This document shows positions 1-9,201 of a stretch of DNA of 64,000 nucleotides, piece by piece (the stretch's first letter is position 1; every line of letters starts with the position of its first letter). The translations under genes were made by a program, and so were the position numbers. Source of the DNA: Streptomyces flavotricini. GTDB lineage: Bacteria > Actinomycetota > Actinomycetes > Streptomycetales > Streptomycetaceae. The notes beneath the pieces are model-generated. The model searched no databases. It was not told where the DNA came from and saw only the letters and a list, made by a program, of their open reading frames with translations. The stretch lies in contig NZ_JAINUL010000001.1 in assembly GCF_020639365.1 (NCBI RefSeq), positions 7,166,211-7,230,210 of the forward strand, given 5' to 3'.

Positions 1-1438
1 CCGCCGGGATCTCCAGGCCCAGGTGCATGCCGATGTCCACGATGACCCGCGCGGCGCGCATCATCTGGCAGTCCAGGTAACCCAGGCGCTGCTCGGCGTC
101 CTTGAGGTAGCCCAGCTCGTCCATCAGGCGCTCCGCGTACAGCGCCCAGCCCTCGCAGTTGGCGCTGACCCAGCCGACGGTGGACTGGTAGCGCGAGAGC
201 TGGTCCGCGACGTGCGTCCACTGCGCGAGCTGCAGGTGGTGGCCGGGAACGCCCTCGTGGTACCAGGTGGAGACCAGGTCGTACACCGGGAAGCGGGTCT
301 GGCCCATCGTCGGCAGCCAGGTGCGCCCCGGACGGGAGAAGTCCTCCGAGGGGTTCGTGTAGTACGGGGCCGCCGCGCCGCCCGGCGGGGCGATCATGGA
401 CTCCACCCGCTTGACGCGTTCGGCGAGCTCGAAGTGGGTGCCGTCGAGGTTCTCGATGGCTTCGTCCATGAGGCCCTGGAGCCAGGCCCGGACCTCGTCC
501 ACGCCCTCGATGTGGGTGCCGTGCTCGTCGAGGTGGGCCAGCGCCTCCCAAGGACCCGCCCCCGGAAGAATCTTGGCGGCCTCGGCCTTCATCTCGGCGA
601 GCAGCCGGTGGTATTCGGCCCAGCCGTAGGCGTACGCCTCGTCCAGGTCCAGGTCCGTTCCGTTGAAGTACCGCGACCAGCGGGCGTAGCGCTCGCGGCC
701 CACCTGGTCCGGTGCATCGGCGACGGCGGGCGCGTACACGTCGCGCATCCAGTCGCGGAGCTCGGCGACGGCCGCCGTGGCTCCGGCGGCCGCCTCCTCC
801 AGCCCGGCGAGCAGCGCTTCCGGGCCGCGGGACGCGAGTTCGCCGAAGAAGGCCTCTCCGCTGCCGTCCGCCCCGGCGCCGCCCTCGCCGTCTTCGCCCG
901 CCCAGGTGGTGAGCTGGTCGATGAAGGTGGCGGTGGCGCGCGGACCCCCGTACAGGCCGCGCTGCAGGCCCAGTCCGAGGCTCTCGCGGTAGCCCGCGAG
1001 GGCGGCGGGGACCGCGCGCAGCCGCTCGGCGATCGCCGCCCAGTCCTCGTCCGTTTCGGCCGGGGTCAGGGTGAAGACGTCACGGACGGCGTGCGCGGGC
1101 GAGTGGATGTTGCTGACGGTCCGCAGGTCCTCGTCCGCCTCGTACACCGCGAGTTCCGCGGTGAGGCGCTCGCGCAGCAGGCGGCCGCAGCGGCGCTCCG
1201 CGTCGCTGTCCGCGCCGGGCAGCCGCTCGGCGGCGTCGAGGCGGGCGAGGGTGGAACGGGACAGCTCGGCGGCGGCCGCACGGCCGGCCGGTGAGAAGTC
1301 CGGGAGCCGGCTGGAGCACGCGGCGACACCGAGATAAGTGCCCGTGATCGGATCGATGGCAATGAGGTCGTCGACGTATGCGTCGGCGACCTGGCGGGGC
1401 AGCCGGGAGGCGCTGTCGCTGCGAAGGGTCTCTGACAT
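1..1438 (-). CDS. DUF885 family protein, 3' end beyond the window
   Basis: The minus strand is open from an ATG at 1438 (MSETLRSDSASRLPRQVAD) to the window edge, about 479 residues, so the C-terminus is missing. The DUF885 family consists of putative zinc metallo-hydrolases with an unknown physiological substrate. The diagnostic stretch here is STWYHEGVPGHHLQLAQW near 300-240 of the window, whose HEGVPGHH is the expected metal-binding motif; RTWLPTMGQTRFPVY precedes it. There is no signal peptide, so it is probably cytoplasmic. The opposite strand is also open over most of this stretch, but its product is Arg/Val-rich and resembles no family, so it is a coding shadow. Confidence 0.88.
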   Translation of the reverse strand, partial: MSETLRSDSASRLPRQVADAYVDDLIAIDPITGTYLGVAACSSRLPDFSPAGRAAAAELSRSTLARLDAAERLPGADSDAERRCGRLLRERLTAELAVYEADEDLRTVSNIHSPAHAVRDVFTLTPAETDEDWAAIAERLRAVPAALAGYRESLGLGLQRGLYGGPRATATFIDQLTTWAGEDGEGGAGADGSGEAFFGELASRGPEALLAGLEEAAAGATAAVAELRDWMRDVYAPAVADAPDQVGRERYARWSRYFNGTDLDLDEAYAYGWAEYHRLLAEMKAEAAKILPGAGPWEALAHLDEHGTHIEGVDEVRAWLQGLMDEAIENLDGTHFELAERVKRVESMIAPPGGAAAPYYTNPSEDFSRPGRTWLPTMGQTRFPVYDLVSTWYHEGVPGHHLQLAQWTHVADQLSRYQSTVGWVSANCEGWALYAERLMDELGYLKDAEQRLGYLDCQMMRAARVIVDIGMHLGLEIPA

Positions 1439-1599
1439 GCCGCCATCTTCGTACGAGGGAAGGCCCCGCGTCATCACCGTTCGCTGTCAGCCTCCTGACG
1501 TGCACGGGAGCGGCGGAGCCCGGTTCCGCTCCCGTGCGGTCAACGGCGTTGGTCGGGGGTTGGGTTCACGCCGGCCGGCGGATCCCGGGCTTGGCCGGC

Positions 1600-3054
1600 T
1601 CAGCGCGGGTGCCGGCCGCCGTACGACTGCTGCGCGCGCGGGGCCTCGTACGGGCTCCGGGAGGCGACCGGCTTCGCGTCCAGCCGGGCCGTGATCACCA
1701 GAGTGCCGTCCTCGATCTGGTAGTCGAGGGGGAGGCCGAGGCCGCGCATCGCCGCGACCATGCCGGTGTTGGCGGCCTGGGTGACGGCGTACACGCTGTT
1801 GCAGCCGGTCTCGACGGCCATCGCGATCAGGCGGCCCAGGAGTTCGGAGCCGATCCCGCGGCGCTGCCAGTCGTCCTCGATCAGGAGCGCGACCTCGGTC
1901 TCGTCCCCGTCCCACAGCAGGTGACCGAGGGCGACGAGCTTGCCGGACGCGGTGGTGGCGGCGAGCGTACGGCCGAACCGGGGGCTCAGCAGGTGGCCGA
2001 GGTAGCGGTCGGCGTCGGCCACGGGCCCGTGGTAGCGCAGGCCCAGGGTGCGCTCGGAGCAGCGGTCGTGCATCGCGCGGGCGGCGGCGAGGTCGGAGCC
2101 GTCGGCCCGGCGGACGGTGATCTCGTTGCCCTCGGGCAGGGTCAGCACGTCCTGGCTGCGCGGGACGCGGGGGCCGAGCCGCGCGTCGAGCTCGACCAGG
2201 GCGCGGGCCCGGGCGAACTCGGTCGGGGTGAAGGGCAGGTAGGGGCGCTCCACGGTGATGGCGCCGCCCGAAGGGTCGCGCAGCCGCATCACCGTGGCCT
2301 CCAGGACGCCTTCGACCGGGGCGTCGGCGCCCGCGTTGGGGCGGCCGGAGAGGGTGGTGGCCGGGATCGAGTGGATGGTGCAGCGGCCGAGCAGCTGGCG
2401 CAGCGCGAGGGGCAGCTCGGCGGCGTCCAGGGCGGTGCGGGTGGCCAGGCCCAGGACGCGGGTCGGGGTGTCGACGAGGTCGTGCGCGTCGGCGCGTTCG
2501 ATCCACGTGCTGCGGCCGCCGGACCCGGCGATGGCGCGCGAGAGGTCGGCGGCGGCCAGCCGCTGCGGGGCGCGCAGCAGGAACTCGTCGACGGTGCCGC
2601 CCTCGGGGAGCGGATGGGTCTGGAGGGTCAGGATGTCGACCTCGTGACGGGCGAGGGCGCTGCAGATCGCGGCCAGGCTGCCGGGCTCGTCCCGTACCGT
2701 CGTCCGCATCCGCCACAGGGAGGTCGTGGCGGCGGTGGCGCTCTCGGAGCCGGACTCCGACGCGTCCCCGGACGCGGCCGGGACGGCGCCCGGGGCCGGA
2801 TCGGAGGTCGCCGTGGTCGGCGGCGGGGCGTGGCTGTTGTGGCGGCGTGCCCACCAGGTGTGGAAGGCCGTCGTGACGAGGAGCGCGACCGCCGAGGCGA
2901 TGAGCAGGACCGGACCGTGGGGGCCGTGCGCGACGAGATTGGCGATGCCGTCGGCGACCGCGACGGCGCAGAACAGCGCGGCCAGTTCGACGAGGTCGCG
3001 GCGCCAGTGGTGGCGGTGGTGGCGGTGGGCGGCGGCGTGGTTGCGTTCAGTCAT
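1600..3054 (-). CDS. ACT-domain/GNAT acetyltransferase fusion with N-terminal membrane segment
   Basis: This 484-residue protein starts at ATG 3054 (MTERNHAAAHRHHRHH). Longer reading to 3090 adds nothing family-like. The N-terminus is His-rich and followed by two hydrophobic stretches (about residues 20-75: VELAALFCAVAVADGIANLV and VLLIASAVALLVTTAFHTWW). Next is an ACT-like region (about 120-190: RTTVRDEPGSLAAICSALAR), which normally binds small ligands such as amino acids. The C-terminus (about 320-460) is a GNAT acetyltransferase domain with the acetyl-CoA loop QRRGIGSELLGRL. The domain order suggests a membrane-anchored acetyltransferase controlled by a ligand. Its substrate cannot be told from the sequence. 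Confidence 0.82.
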   Translation of the reverse strand: MTERNHAAAHRHHRHHWRRDLVELAALFCAVAVADGIANLVAHGPHGPVLLIASAVALLVTTAFHTWWARRHNSHAPPPTTATSDPAPGAVPAASGDASESGSESATAATTSLWRMRTTVRDEPGSLAAICSALARHEVDILTLQTHPLPEGGTVDEFLLRAPQRLAAADLSRAIAGSGGRSTWIERADAHDLVDTPTRVLGLATRTALDAAELPLALRQLLGRCTIHSIPATTLSGRPNAGADAPVEGVLEATVMRLRDPSGGAITVERPYLPFTPTEFARARALVELDARLGPRVPRSQDVLTLPEGNEITVRRADGSDLAAARAMHDRCSERTLGLRYHGPVADADRYLGHLLSPRFGRTLAATTASGKLVALGHLLWDGDETEVALLIEDDWQRRGIGSELLGRLIAMAVETGCNSVYAVTQAANTGMVAAMRGLGLPLDYQIEDGTLVITARLDAKPVASRSPYEAPRAQQSYGGRHPR

Positions 3055-3252
3055 GCATGCCACTGTGACGCAGGGGTGTTGCGTGATCACGAACGATCTG
3101 TGTCCGCCTGGTTAAGTATCCGTCTGGCCGATTTCGCCCGGTTTTCGAGTGCGGTGCAGGCATCCGGAATCCGTGCGGCGGACGGTGGCCGGCGGATGCC
3201 GGCCCGGGTCCGGCGGCCCCGGGAATGCCGGGCCCCGGACGGGCGTCGCCGG

Positions 3253-3283
3253 GGTCCCGGGCAGGTCCAGGAGCCCCGGGACC
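3253..3283 (-). terminator. Terminator hairpin after the PhoD-like gene
   Basis: GGTCCCGGG (3253-3261) is the reverse complement of CCCGGGACC (3275-3283), giving a 9-bp stem with a 13-nt loop. It begins 9 nt past the stop codon at 3292 on the minus strand. There is no U-run, which is common for streptomycete terminators. Confidence 0.6.
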
Positions 3284-3291
3284 GGCGGCCG

Positions 3292-4887
3292 TTACTGGCC
3301 CACGCGTCCTGGCTGCAGCGAGGTGGTGAAGAGTACGCCGCCTGACTGGCGCCGCAACCGGACGGTGAGCTCCCCGCTCTCGCCGTCGATCTGGATCTCC
3401 CCGTAGTACGGGGGGTTCTCGGACGGTGACATGTTGGCGAGCGGAGCCGACTGGACGTACGCGGTCTCGGGGCCGAAGGTGGCGTCGAGCTTCCCGGCGG
3501 GGAACCCGCCCGCGCCGATGGGACCGGAGACGAACTCCCAGAACGGCGCGAAGTCGGTGAACGCCGCCCGCTCCGGGGCGTAGTGGTTCGCGGCCGTGTA
3601 GTGGACGTCGGCGGTGAGCCAGAGGGTGCCCGTGATGCGCTGGTGCTTGATGTGGCGCAGGAGTTCGGCGATCTGGAGCTCACGGCCGAGCGGGGCGCCC
3701 GGGTCGCCCTGGGCGACGGCCTCGAAGTCCTCGGTGCCGTCGGCCACGACGATGCCCAGCGGCATGTCGGAGGCGATGACCTTCCACATGGCGCGCGAGC
3801 GCGACAGCTCGCGCTTGAGCCAGGTCAGCTGCTCCTGACCGAGGATGCCGATCGGGTCCACGGTCTGGCGGCCGGGGGAGTTGGGGTCGCGGTGGGTGCG
3901 CATGTCGAGGACGAAGACGTCGAGCAGCGGCCCGTACCGCATCACCCGGTACATCCGGCCCTCGGCGCGGCCGCCGCGGAGGTCGGTGACCGGGAAGTAC
4001 TCGCCGAAGGCCCGGCGGGCGCGGCTCGCGAGGGTGTCGACGTCGCGCACGGTGTAGCGGGGGTCGTCGATCACCTGGCCGGGGTACCAGTTGTTGCGCA
4101 CCTCGTGGTCGTCCCACTGGGCGAGGACCGGCACCTGGGCGTTGAAGTCGCGCAGGTTGCGATCGAGCAGGTTGTAGCGGAAGTTCCCGCGGAACTCGTC
4201 GAGGGTCTCGGCGACCTTGGCCTTCTCCTCGGTGGTGATGTTGCGCCAGATGCTGCCGTCGCGCAGGGGGACGGAGGCGAGGATCGGTCCGTCGGCGTAA
4301 ATGGTGTCCCCGCTGAACAGGAAGAAGTCGGGGTCGCGCTGGCGCATCTCGTCGAAGACGCGGTAGCCGCCGAGGTCCGGGTTGATGCCCCAGCCCTGGC
4401 CCGCGAGGTCTCCCGACCACAGGAAGCGCACGTTGTGGCGCCGGGATGCGGGGGTGGTCCGGAACGTGCCGCGGACCGGCTCGCTCGTGCGGCGCGGGTC
4501 GTCCGGGTCGGCCAGGACCACCCGGTAGTGGATCTGCTGCCCGGGCGGGAGGTCGCGCAGGGTGGTGGTGCCGGTGAAGTCGGTGGCGGGGCCGAGGAAC
4601 GGGCCGCCGTGCCGTCGCACGCCGTAGCGGAACGACTCGCTCGGGGAGGTCTCGGCGTACATCCGCGCCGGCCGGTCGGAGCGCGTCCATACGGTGGCCG
4701 AGTGCGCGGTGATCTCACCGGACTGGGTACCCCACGGCGCGCTCGGGCGCCCGGAGCGGGTGAACGCCGCGGCGGCGGTGGGCGCGGCGAACGCGGGCGC
4801 GGCGAGCGCCCCGGACAGGGCGAGGCCCACCGGAACGGCGAGTGAACCGCCGAGCAGGGACCGTCGGGTGTGCGGAATCGGTGCCAT
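3292..4887 (-). CDS. phoD: Alkaline phosphatase D (PhoD-like) family protein, Tat-exported
   Basis: The 531-residue product starts MAPIPHTRRSLLGGSLAVPV, where RRSLLGG is a twin-arginine signal followed by a hydrophobic run and an Ala-rich cleavage region (APAFA). Mature motifs fit the PhoD/PLPBP metallophosphoesterase family: SGDTIYADGP, WDDHEVRNNW (metal ligands), SRARRAFGEYFP, and LTADVHYTAANHYAP near the C-terminus. The family hydrolyses phosphomono- and diesters outside the cell and uses Ca2+ and Fe3+. A hairpin terminator follows. I saw no clear PHO box in the short upstream gap. The symbol names the family rather than a proven orthologue. Confidence 0.88.
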   Translation of the reverse strand: MAPIPHTRRSLLGGSLAVPVGLALSGALAAPAFAAPTAAAAFTRSGRPSAPWGTQSGEITAHSATVWTRSDRPARMYAETSPSESFRYGVRRHGGPFLGPATDFTGTTTLRDLPPGQQIHYRVVLADPDDPRRTSEPVRGTFRTTPASRRHNVRFLWSGDLAGQGWGINPDLGGYRVFDEMRQRDPDFFLFSGDTIYADGPILASVPLRDGSIWRNITTEEKAKVAETLDEFRGNFRYNLLDRNLRDFNAQVPVLAQWDDHEVRNNWYPGQVIDDPRYTVRDVDTLASRARRAFGEYFPVTDLRGGRAEGRMYRVMRYGPLLDVFVLDMRTHRDPNSPGRQTVDPIGILGQEQLTWLKRELSRSRAMWKVIASDMPLGIVVADGTEDFEAVAQGDPGAPLGRELQIAELLRHIKHQRITGTLWLTADVHYTAANHYAPERAAFTDFAPFWEFVSGPIGAGGFPAGKLDATFGPETAYVQSAPLANMSPSENPPYYGEIQIDGESGELTVRLRRQSGGVLFTTSLQPGRVGQ

Positions 4888-4993
4888 CGGAGCGTCTCCA
4901 GGGGCCGGCGGGGACGGGTCGGACCAGTGTGCCGTCGCACATCGGCCCGCCCGCGTCGCCCAACCGAACCGTGGATGAACAGCCGTCAGCCGC

Positions 4994-5845
4994 TCAGGCC
5001 GATTGGCCGGTTGTGGCGCGCACCGTGTCCAGAACCACCCGGCAGACCAGCGCCGGGTCGTCGTTCATCGGTACGTGGCCGCAGCCGCGCAGCCGGATCA
5101 GCCGGGCGCCCGGGACCGTGTGCTTGGCGCGTACGCCCTGGCGGGGCAGGAGCAGCCGGTCGCGGGAGCCCCAGGCGATGGTGACCGGCAGGCCGGGCAC
5201 GTCCGAGGTGAACCGTACGGAGCGGCCGGCGGCCAGAGTCTCCTCGAAGCCGGTGGCCTCGCGCAGGGCGAGGGTCTCGGCGACCACGGCCTCGGGGGAA
5301 CGGCGGGCCGGGTGGGCGTAGATGGTGCCGGTGAGCGCGGCCCGGCCGGCGGCGCTGCGCGAGAGCCGCTCGAGCGTGGAGTGGGGCAGCGTGAGCGCGC
5401 CGACGCGCATCGCGCGCAGGGTGGCGAAGGCGTACTTGCGCTCGGCCTCGGTCCAGAAGCCGGCGGGGGAGAGCGCGGTGACCGAGCGGGCCAGGTCGGC
5501 GCGGCCCATCTCGAGGGCGAGGAGCCCGCCGAGGGAGTTGCCCACGACGTGCGGGCGCTCGAGGCCGAGGGCCGCGCAGAGCGAGCCGAGCGCGGGGACG
5601 AAGGTGCTCAGGCTGTACGGGACCCCCTGCGGTAGCGGCTCCGAGGCGCCGAAGCCGGGCAGGTCGACGGCGATGACGTCGTGCTCGGCGGCCAGGATGT
5701 CGGTCACCGGGTGCCAGGCCTGGAGGTGGTGGCCGATGCCGTGCAGCAGGAGAAGCGGAGCGCCGGCGCCTTTGCGCTCGTAGGCGACGGTGGCGGTGCG
5801 GGGGCCCAGCGGCGATTCGATCGGGAAGGAGACCGTGGCGGTCAT
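4994..5845 (-). CDS. Alpha/beta-fold hydrolase
   Basis: This 283-residue protein has the classic alpha/beta hydrolase layout. LLLLHGIGHHLQAW carries the oxyanion-hole HG motif, VVGNSLGGLLALEMG holds the nucleophile elbow (Ser within GNSLGG), and GCGHVPMNDDP near the C-terminus supplies the catalytic His. There is no signal peptide, so it is intracellular. The substrate cannot be assigned. The gene diverges from the GntR regulator at 6123, and inverted repeats lie just upstream of its ATG. Confidence 0.85.
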   Translation of the reverse strand: MTATVSFPIESPLGPRTATVAYERKGAGAPLLLLHGIGHHLQAWHPVTDILAAEHDVIAVDLPGFGASEPLPQGVPYSLSTFVPALGSLCAALGLERPHVVGNSLGGLLALEMGRADLARSVTALSPAGFWTEAERKYAFATLRAMRVGALTLPHSTLERLSRSAAGRAALTGTIYAHPARRSPEAVVAETLALREATGFEETLAAGRSVRFTSDVPGLPVTIAWGSRDRLLLPRQGVRAKHTVPGARLIRLRGCGHVPMNDDPALVCRVVLDTVRATTGQSA

Positions 5846-5868
5846 GCTGCTCCTTGCTCCTCGTGTGA

Positions 5869-5901
5869 GACAGGCTGTCAGTAATGACTACCGTCCGGTA
5901 G
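5869..5901. promoter_or_regulatory. Two inverted repeats upstream of the hydrolase gene
   Basis: GACAG-G-CTGTC (5869-5879) and CTACCG-TC-CGGTAG (5888-5901) are perfect dyads 24-56 nt upstream of the hydrolase ATG at 5845. Their position fits operators controlling the leftward gene. The protein that binds them is unknown. Confidence 0.4.
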
Positions 5902-6004
5902 CCCGGCGGGACAAGCCTCTGGCGCGTGTCGGACGAGCGAGAACATCGCATGAACGGCTTGATACGTATGCCCGATGTGCCCGGTAAAGGGGTGAGGATT
6001 GGTC

Positions 6005-6033
6005 TTGACCAAGGGGGTGCGCCGTCCTATCGT
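6005..6033 (+). promoter_or_regulatory. Promoter for the GntR-type regulator gene
   Basis: TTGACC (6005-6010) and TATCGT (6028-6033) are separated by 17 bp, a near-consensus housekeeping-sigma promoter. Transcription should start near 6040, leaving a leader of roughly 80 nt before the GTG at 6123. Confidence 0.6.
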
Positions 6034-6122
6034 CGCAGGGATAGTGCAGGAACCTTTAATAAACAAGGGCGCGGAACTGCCGCTGGAACACGGCGATTGC
6101 AGCGATGGCAGGAGGAGTCAGG

Positions 6123-6893
6123 GTGGGGACCACGCAGCTCGAAACGGTGCCGGAGCCTAAGTACTGGCACCTCAAGACCGTCCTCAGCGAGGCGCTCGAC
6201 CAGGACTTCGCGGTGGGCGAGGTCCTGCCGAACGAGCGTGAGCTCGCCGCCCGCTTCGGAGTCGCCCGCGCGACCCTGCGCCAGGCTCTGGAACAGCTCG
6301 AACTCGAAGGACGGCTGCAGCGCCGCCGCGGGGTCGGCACCACCGTGGCCCCGCCCCGGGTCGGCGTGGCCGTCGCCAGCGCGGGACAGAGCTGGCCCGG
6401 CGAGAGCGCCGACGGCTGGGAGGTCGTGGACGCGGACGTGACCGACGCCGCCCTGCCGTCAGCCGCCGTCCTGAAGCTCCTGGGCGGTGCCGGCGCCGAC
6501 CAGCCCGTGCACACCGTGCGGCGGACCCGGGTCTCCCACGGACAGGCCGTCGCCGCCGAGCTGCTGTACGTGCCGGCCGCATCCGTGCCCGGCCTCTCCG
6601 CCATCGACGCCCCGGCCGGACCGGCCCGCGCGCGGGCCGTGCTGCGCGAGCTCCAGCGGCTCGACCTGGACGGGCAGGACCGCTCGGTGGAGCTCGGCTC
6701 GGCGCGTGCCGACGACGCCAAGGAGCTGGACCGGTTGCCGGGTGCGCCGGTGCTCGTCGTCACCACCCGGTACTTCACGGCCGTGGGAACGGCCGCCGTC
6801 TCGGTGGCCACGTACCGCGCGGACACCTGCCGCCTGACCTTCGGCGACTCGGTCGACGTGGAGATAACGCACGAAGCCCGTGTAGCCTCCTGA
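6123..6893 (+). CDS. GntR-family transcriptional regulator
   Basis: I place the start at GTG 6123 (MGTTQLETVPEPKYWHLK) because GGAGGA at 6111-6116 lies 6 nt upstream. The ATG at 6105 would swallow that ribosome site. The 256-residue product has an N-terminal winged helix (about residues 12-75: LPNERELAARFGVARATLRQ, then LELEGRLQRRRGVGTTVA). A UTRA-like effector-binding domain makes up the C-terminal two thirds. Members of this branch sense small metabolites, often sugars. No adjacent catabolic operon indicates the ligand. It is probably autoregulated, but no operator is obvious. Confidence 0.88.
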   Translation: MGTTQLETVPEPKYWHLKTVLSEALDQDFAVGEVLPNERELAARFGVARATLRQALEQLELEGRLQRRRGVGTTVAPPRVGVAVASAGQSWPGESADGWEVVDADVTDAALPSAAVLKLLGGAGADQPVHTVRRTRVSHGQAVAAELLYVPAASVPGLSAIDAPAGPARARAVLRELQRLDLDGQDRSVELGSARADDAKELDRLPGAPVLVVTTRYFTAVGTAAVSVATYRADTCRLTFGDSVDVEITHEARVAS

Positions 6894-6927
6894 TCCCTGA
6901 TCTCCGCGGCGGCCCCGCCCCGCCCGA

Positions 6928-6964
6928 AACGGCCCGTCCCGGCTCCGGCCCGGGCCGGGCCGTT
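6928..6964. terminator. Hairpin terminator between convergent regulators; rest of the gap is featureless
   Basis: AACGGCCCG (6928-6936) pairs with CGGGCCGTT (6956-6964), a perfect 9-bp stem located 35 nt after the GntR stop. The remaining intergenic DNA to 7287 shows no further gene or repeat that I can support. Confidence 0.65.
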
Positions 6965-7287
6965 CGCGTGTGCGGCTGACGACGGGGAAGGAGCGCCGCG
7001 CCGAGCAGGGGACGCCGTGTCCGCCGGGGAGGCGCAGTACCCGGCCGGCGGATCATGGCCGCGGGGGCGGCGCCTGGCACGGAGCCTCGCCGCGTTGCCG
7101 AAACATTCCGACAGCTCTGCTATCGAGACCGCTCCGGCGCCTGGCGACGCACCGGACCGGACGTCGCGACCTACCCGGGCCTGATCCGCCGGACGGCACC
7201 AGCCCGCGGGAGCCGGCCGCGACGCGATCGGCGCCGGGCAGCGGCCCGCACACGCCGGTGGCAGTGGCCGGATTTCGCCGGGGCGGG

Positions 7288-8445
7288 TCAGCGGCGGCGG
7301 GTCGTGACCGTCTTCTCCACCGCGAAGAGCTCTTCCTCCACGTGGTCCAGCGCCAGGCGCAGGGCTCCTGTGGCCACCGCGGCTTCGCCGAGCAGCGACT
7401 GCGCCACCCGCGGGGGGCGCAGGCAGTAGCGCTCCAGCTCGCGGCGCAGGGGGTCCAGCACGCCGGACAGGCCGGCTGCCCACCCGCCGACCACGACGAG
7501 CTCCGGATCCATGGCCAGGACCAGCGCCGCCACGTCGTGCACCAGCCTCTGGATGAAGCGCTCCACCGCGGCCACCGCCCGCTCGTCACCCCGGCGGGCC
7601 ATCGCGAAGACCTCGGCCACCGCCTGCTCGTCCAGCGGGTGGAGCGGTTCCCCGGTCGTGGACAGCAGCTTCTCGGGCGTGACGTCGCGGCCCAGCAGGT
7701 GCAGGGCGCCGATCTCGCCCGCCGCCCCGCCGAACCCGCGGTGCAGTCGGCCCCCGATCAGCGAACCCGCGCCGGGGCTGAGCCCCGCCATCACGAACAC
7801 GATGTCGTCGGTGTCCTGTGCGGCGCCCTTCCAGTGCTCGGCGACCGCGGCCGCGTTGGCGTCGTTCTCCACCCGCACCGGGCAGCGGAACGAGCGCCTC
7901 AGCCGCTCACCGAGGGGCAGTCCGGTCCAGCCGGGCAGGGCCGTGCCCAGGCGAACGGTGCCGTCCGCCTCCACGATCCCGGGGCTGCCGACGCCGACCG
8001 CCCGCAGGGAGTCCCGCGGTACGCCGGCCCGGCGCAGCAGATCCGCCACCGCCGCCCGCACACGCTCCAGCCGCTCGTCGGCGGAGGCGGTCTCGGCGAC
8101 CTCCTTGGTGCCGGCGCCGATCACCCGCCCGTCCAGCCCGGACAGCAGCACAGCGATCCGGTGCGAGCCGATCTCGATGCCGAGCAGATGGCCCGCCTCG
8201 GCCCGGAACCGGTAGCGCCTGGCCGGCCGCCCCTGGCGCCGCGCACCCTCCTCCGCGCCGGCCTCGACGACGAGGCCGGTCCCGATCAGCCCCTCGACCA
8301 CGCCTTCGACGGTGGGCCGGGACAGCCCGGTCACCCGGGTGAGGTCGGTGAGGGTCGGCGATTCGGCCGCCCGCAGTGCGCGCAGCACCACGGCCGAATT
8401 GATCCGCCGGAGCAGAGAGGGATCCCCGCCGGTCAGCTGCCCCAA
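7288..8445 (-). CDS. ROK-family transcriptional regulator/kinase-like protein
   Basis: The 385-residue protein starts at TTG 8445, preceded by GGGAGGA 6 nt upstream on the minus strand. Residues 10-75 form a winged helix (LTDLTRVTGLSRPTVEGVVE). Residues 80-380 form an ASKHA/ROK fold with GIEIGSHRIAVLLSGLDG and GVGSPGIVEADGTV. The FGGAAGEIGALHLLG stretch replaces the Cys-rich zinc motif seen in many ROK proteins, so this copy may lack the structural zinc. Such proteins either repress sugar genes or phosphorylate sugars. The HTH argues for a regulator. Confidence 0.87.
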   Translation of the reverse strand: MGQLTGGDPSLLRRINSAVVLRALRAAESPTLTDLTRVTGLSRPTVEGVVEGLIGTGLVVEAGAEEGARRQGRPARRYRFRAEAGHLLGIEIGSHRIAVLLSGLDGRVIGAGTKEVAETASADERLERVRAAVADLLRRAGVPRDSLRAVGVGSPGIVEADGTVRLGTALPGWTGLPLGERLRRSFRCPVRVENDANAAAVAEHWKGAAQDTDDIVFVMAGLSPGAGSLIGGRLHRGFGGAAGEIGALHLLGRDVTPEKLLSTTGEPLHPLDEQAVAEVFAMARRGDERAVAAVERFIQRLVHDVAALVLAMDPELVVVGGWAAGLSGVLDPLRRELERYCLRPPRVAQSLLGEAAVATGALRLALDHVEEELFAVEKTVTTRRR

Positions 8446-8546
8446 CGTGTGTCCTCCCAGCTAGCGAGCTTGTCTGCCGGATCGTACTGTGCCCCCGGGG
8501 TCACTGCGAGACGCAGCCCCCCATCGGCCGGAACCGGCCCCTCCCC

Positions 8547-9197
8547 TCAGGCCGGGGCAACGAATCCGGACTCGTAGGCAGTGATCACCGCCTGGGTCCG
8601 GTCCCGAGCCCCCAGCTTGCCCAGAATCGCGCTCACGTGGGACTTCACCGTCTCCGTGCCGACGATCAGCTCCTTGGCGATCTCGACGTTCGTCAACCCG
8701 CGCGCCATCGCCCGCAGCACCGCCTCTTCGCGCTCGGTCAGCGCCGCCTGCTTCAGCACCGCCCGCGCCTGCCGGTTCCCGTACTCCGCGGCCAGTGCCC
8801 GTACGGCCGCAGGGAACAGCAGCGTCTCGCCCTCGGCCACCAGCCGCACCGCGTGCACGATCTCGGAAGGCCGGGCCCGCTTCAGCAGGAAGCCGTCCGC
8901 CCCGGCCCGCAGCGCCTGGTACACGTACTCGTCGTTCTCGAACGTGGTCACCACGAGGATCTTCGGCGGGGAGTCCACGGTCCGCAGCACGGCCCGCGTT
9001 GCCTCGATCCCGTCGAGCAGCGGCATCCGAACGTCCATGGCCACCACGTCCGGCCGCAGCTGCCGCACGAGCGGGACCACGGAGGCCCCGTCGGCCGCCT
9101 CACCCACCACTTCGATGTCGGGCTGTGCATCCAGGACGGCGCGCAGACCCGCGCGCACCAGGGGTTCGTCATCGACGAGCAGAACGGTAACCGGCAT
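8547..9197 (-). CDS. NarL/LuxR-type two-component response regulator
   Basis: The start is ATG 9197 (MPVTVLLVDDEPLVRAGLRA), giving 216 residues. An upstream in-frame extension lies inside the kinase gene and has no family support. The receiver domain (1-120) shows the acidic pair in LLVDDEP, the phospho-acceptor Asp in VVAMDVRMPLLDG, and Lys in LLKRARP. A LuxR HTH occupies about 150-212 (LTEREEAVLRAMARGLTNVE). The ATG is only 4 nt beyond the kinase stop codon, so the two are co-translated. The partner is the kinase at 9202-10377 and the likely target is the divergent ABC transporter. Confidence 0.92.
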   Translation of the reverse strand: MPVTVLLVDDEPLVRAGLRAVLDAQPDIEVVGEAADGASVVPLVRQLRPDVVAMDVRMPLLDGIEATRAVLRTVDSPPKILVVTTFENDEYVYQALRAGADGFLLKRARPSEIVHAVRLVAEGETLLFPAAVRALAAEYGNRQARAVLKQAALTEREEAVLRAMARGLTNVEIAKELIVGTETVKSHVSAILGKLGARDRTQAVITAYESGFVAPA

Positions 9198-9201
9198 CCC
9201 G

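Noticed and set aside
1378..3345. Long open frame of 655 residues on the plus strand
   Set aside because: Its product is Arg/Gly/Val-rich and matches no family. It is antisense to the ACT-GNAT gene, which has clear domains, and reflects GC-rich codon bias.
5003..5635. Plus-strand 210-residue open frame over the alpha/beta hydrolase
   Set aside because: It is a shadow frame; the hydrolase on the minus strand has a full catalytic motif set.
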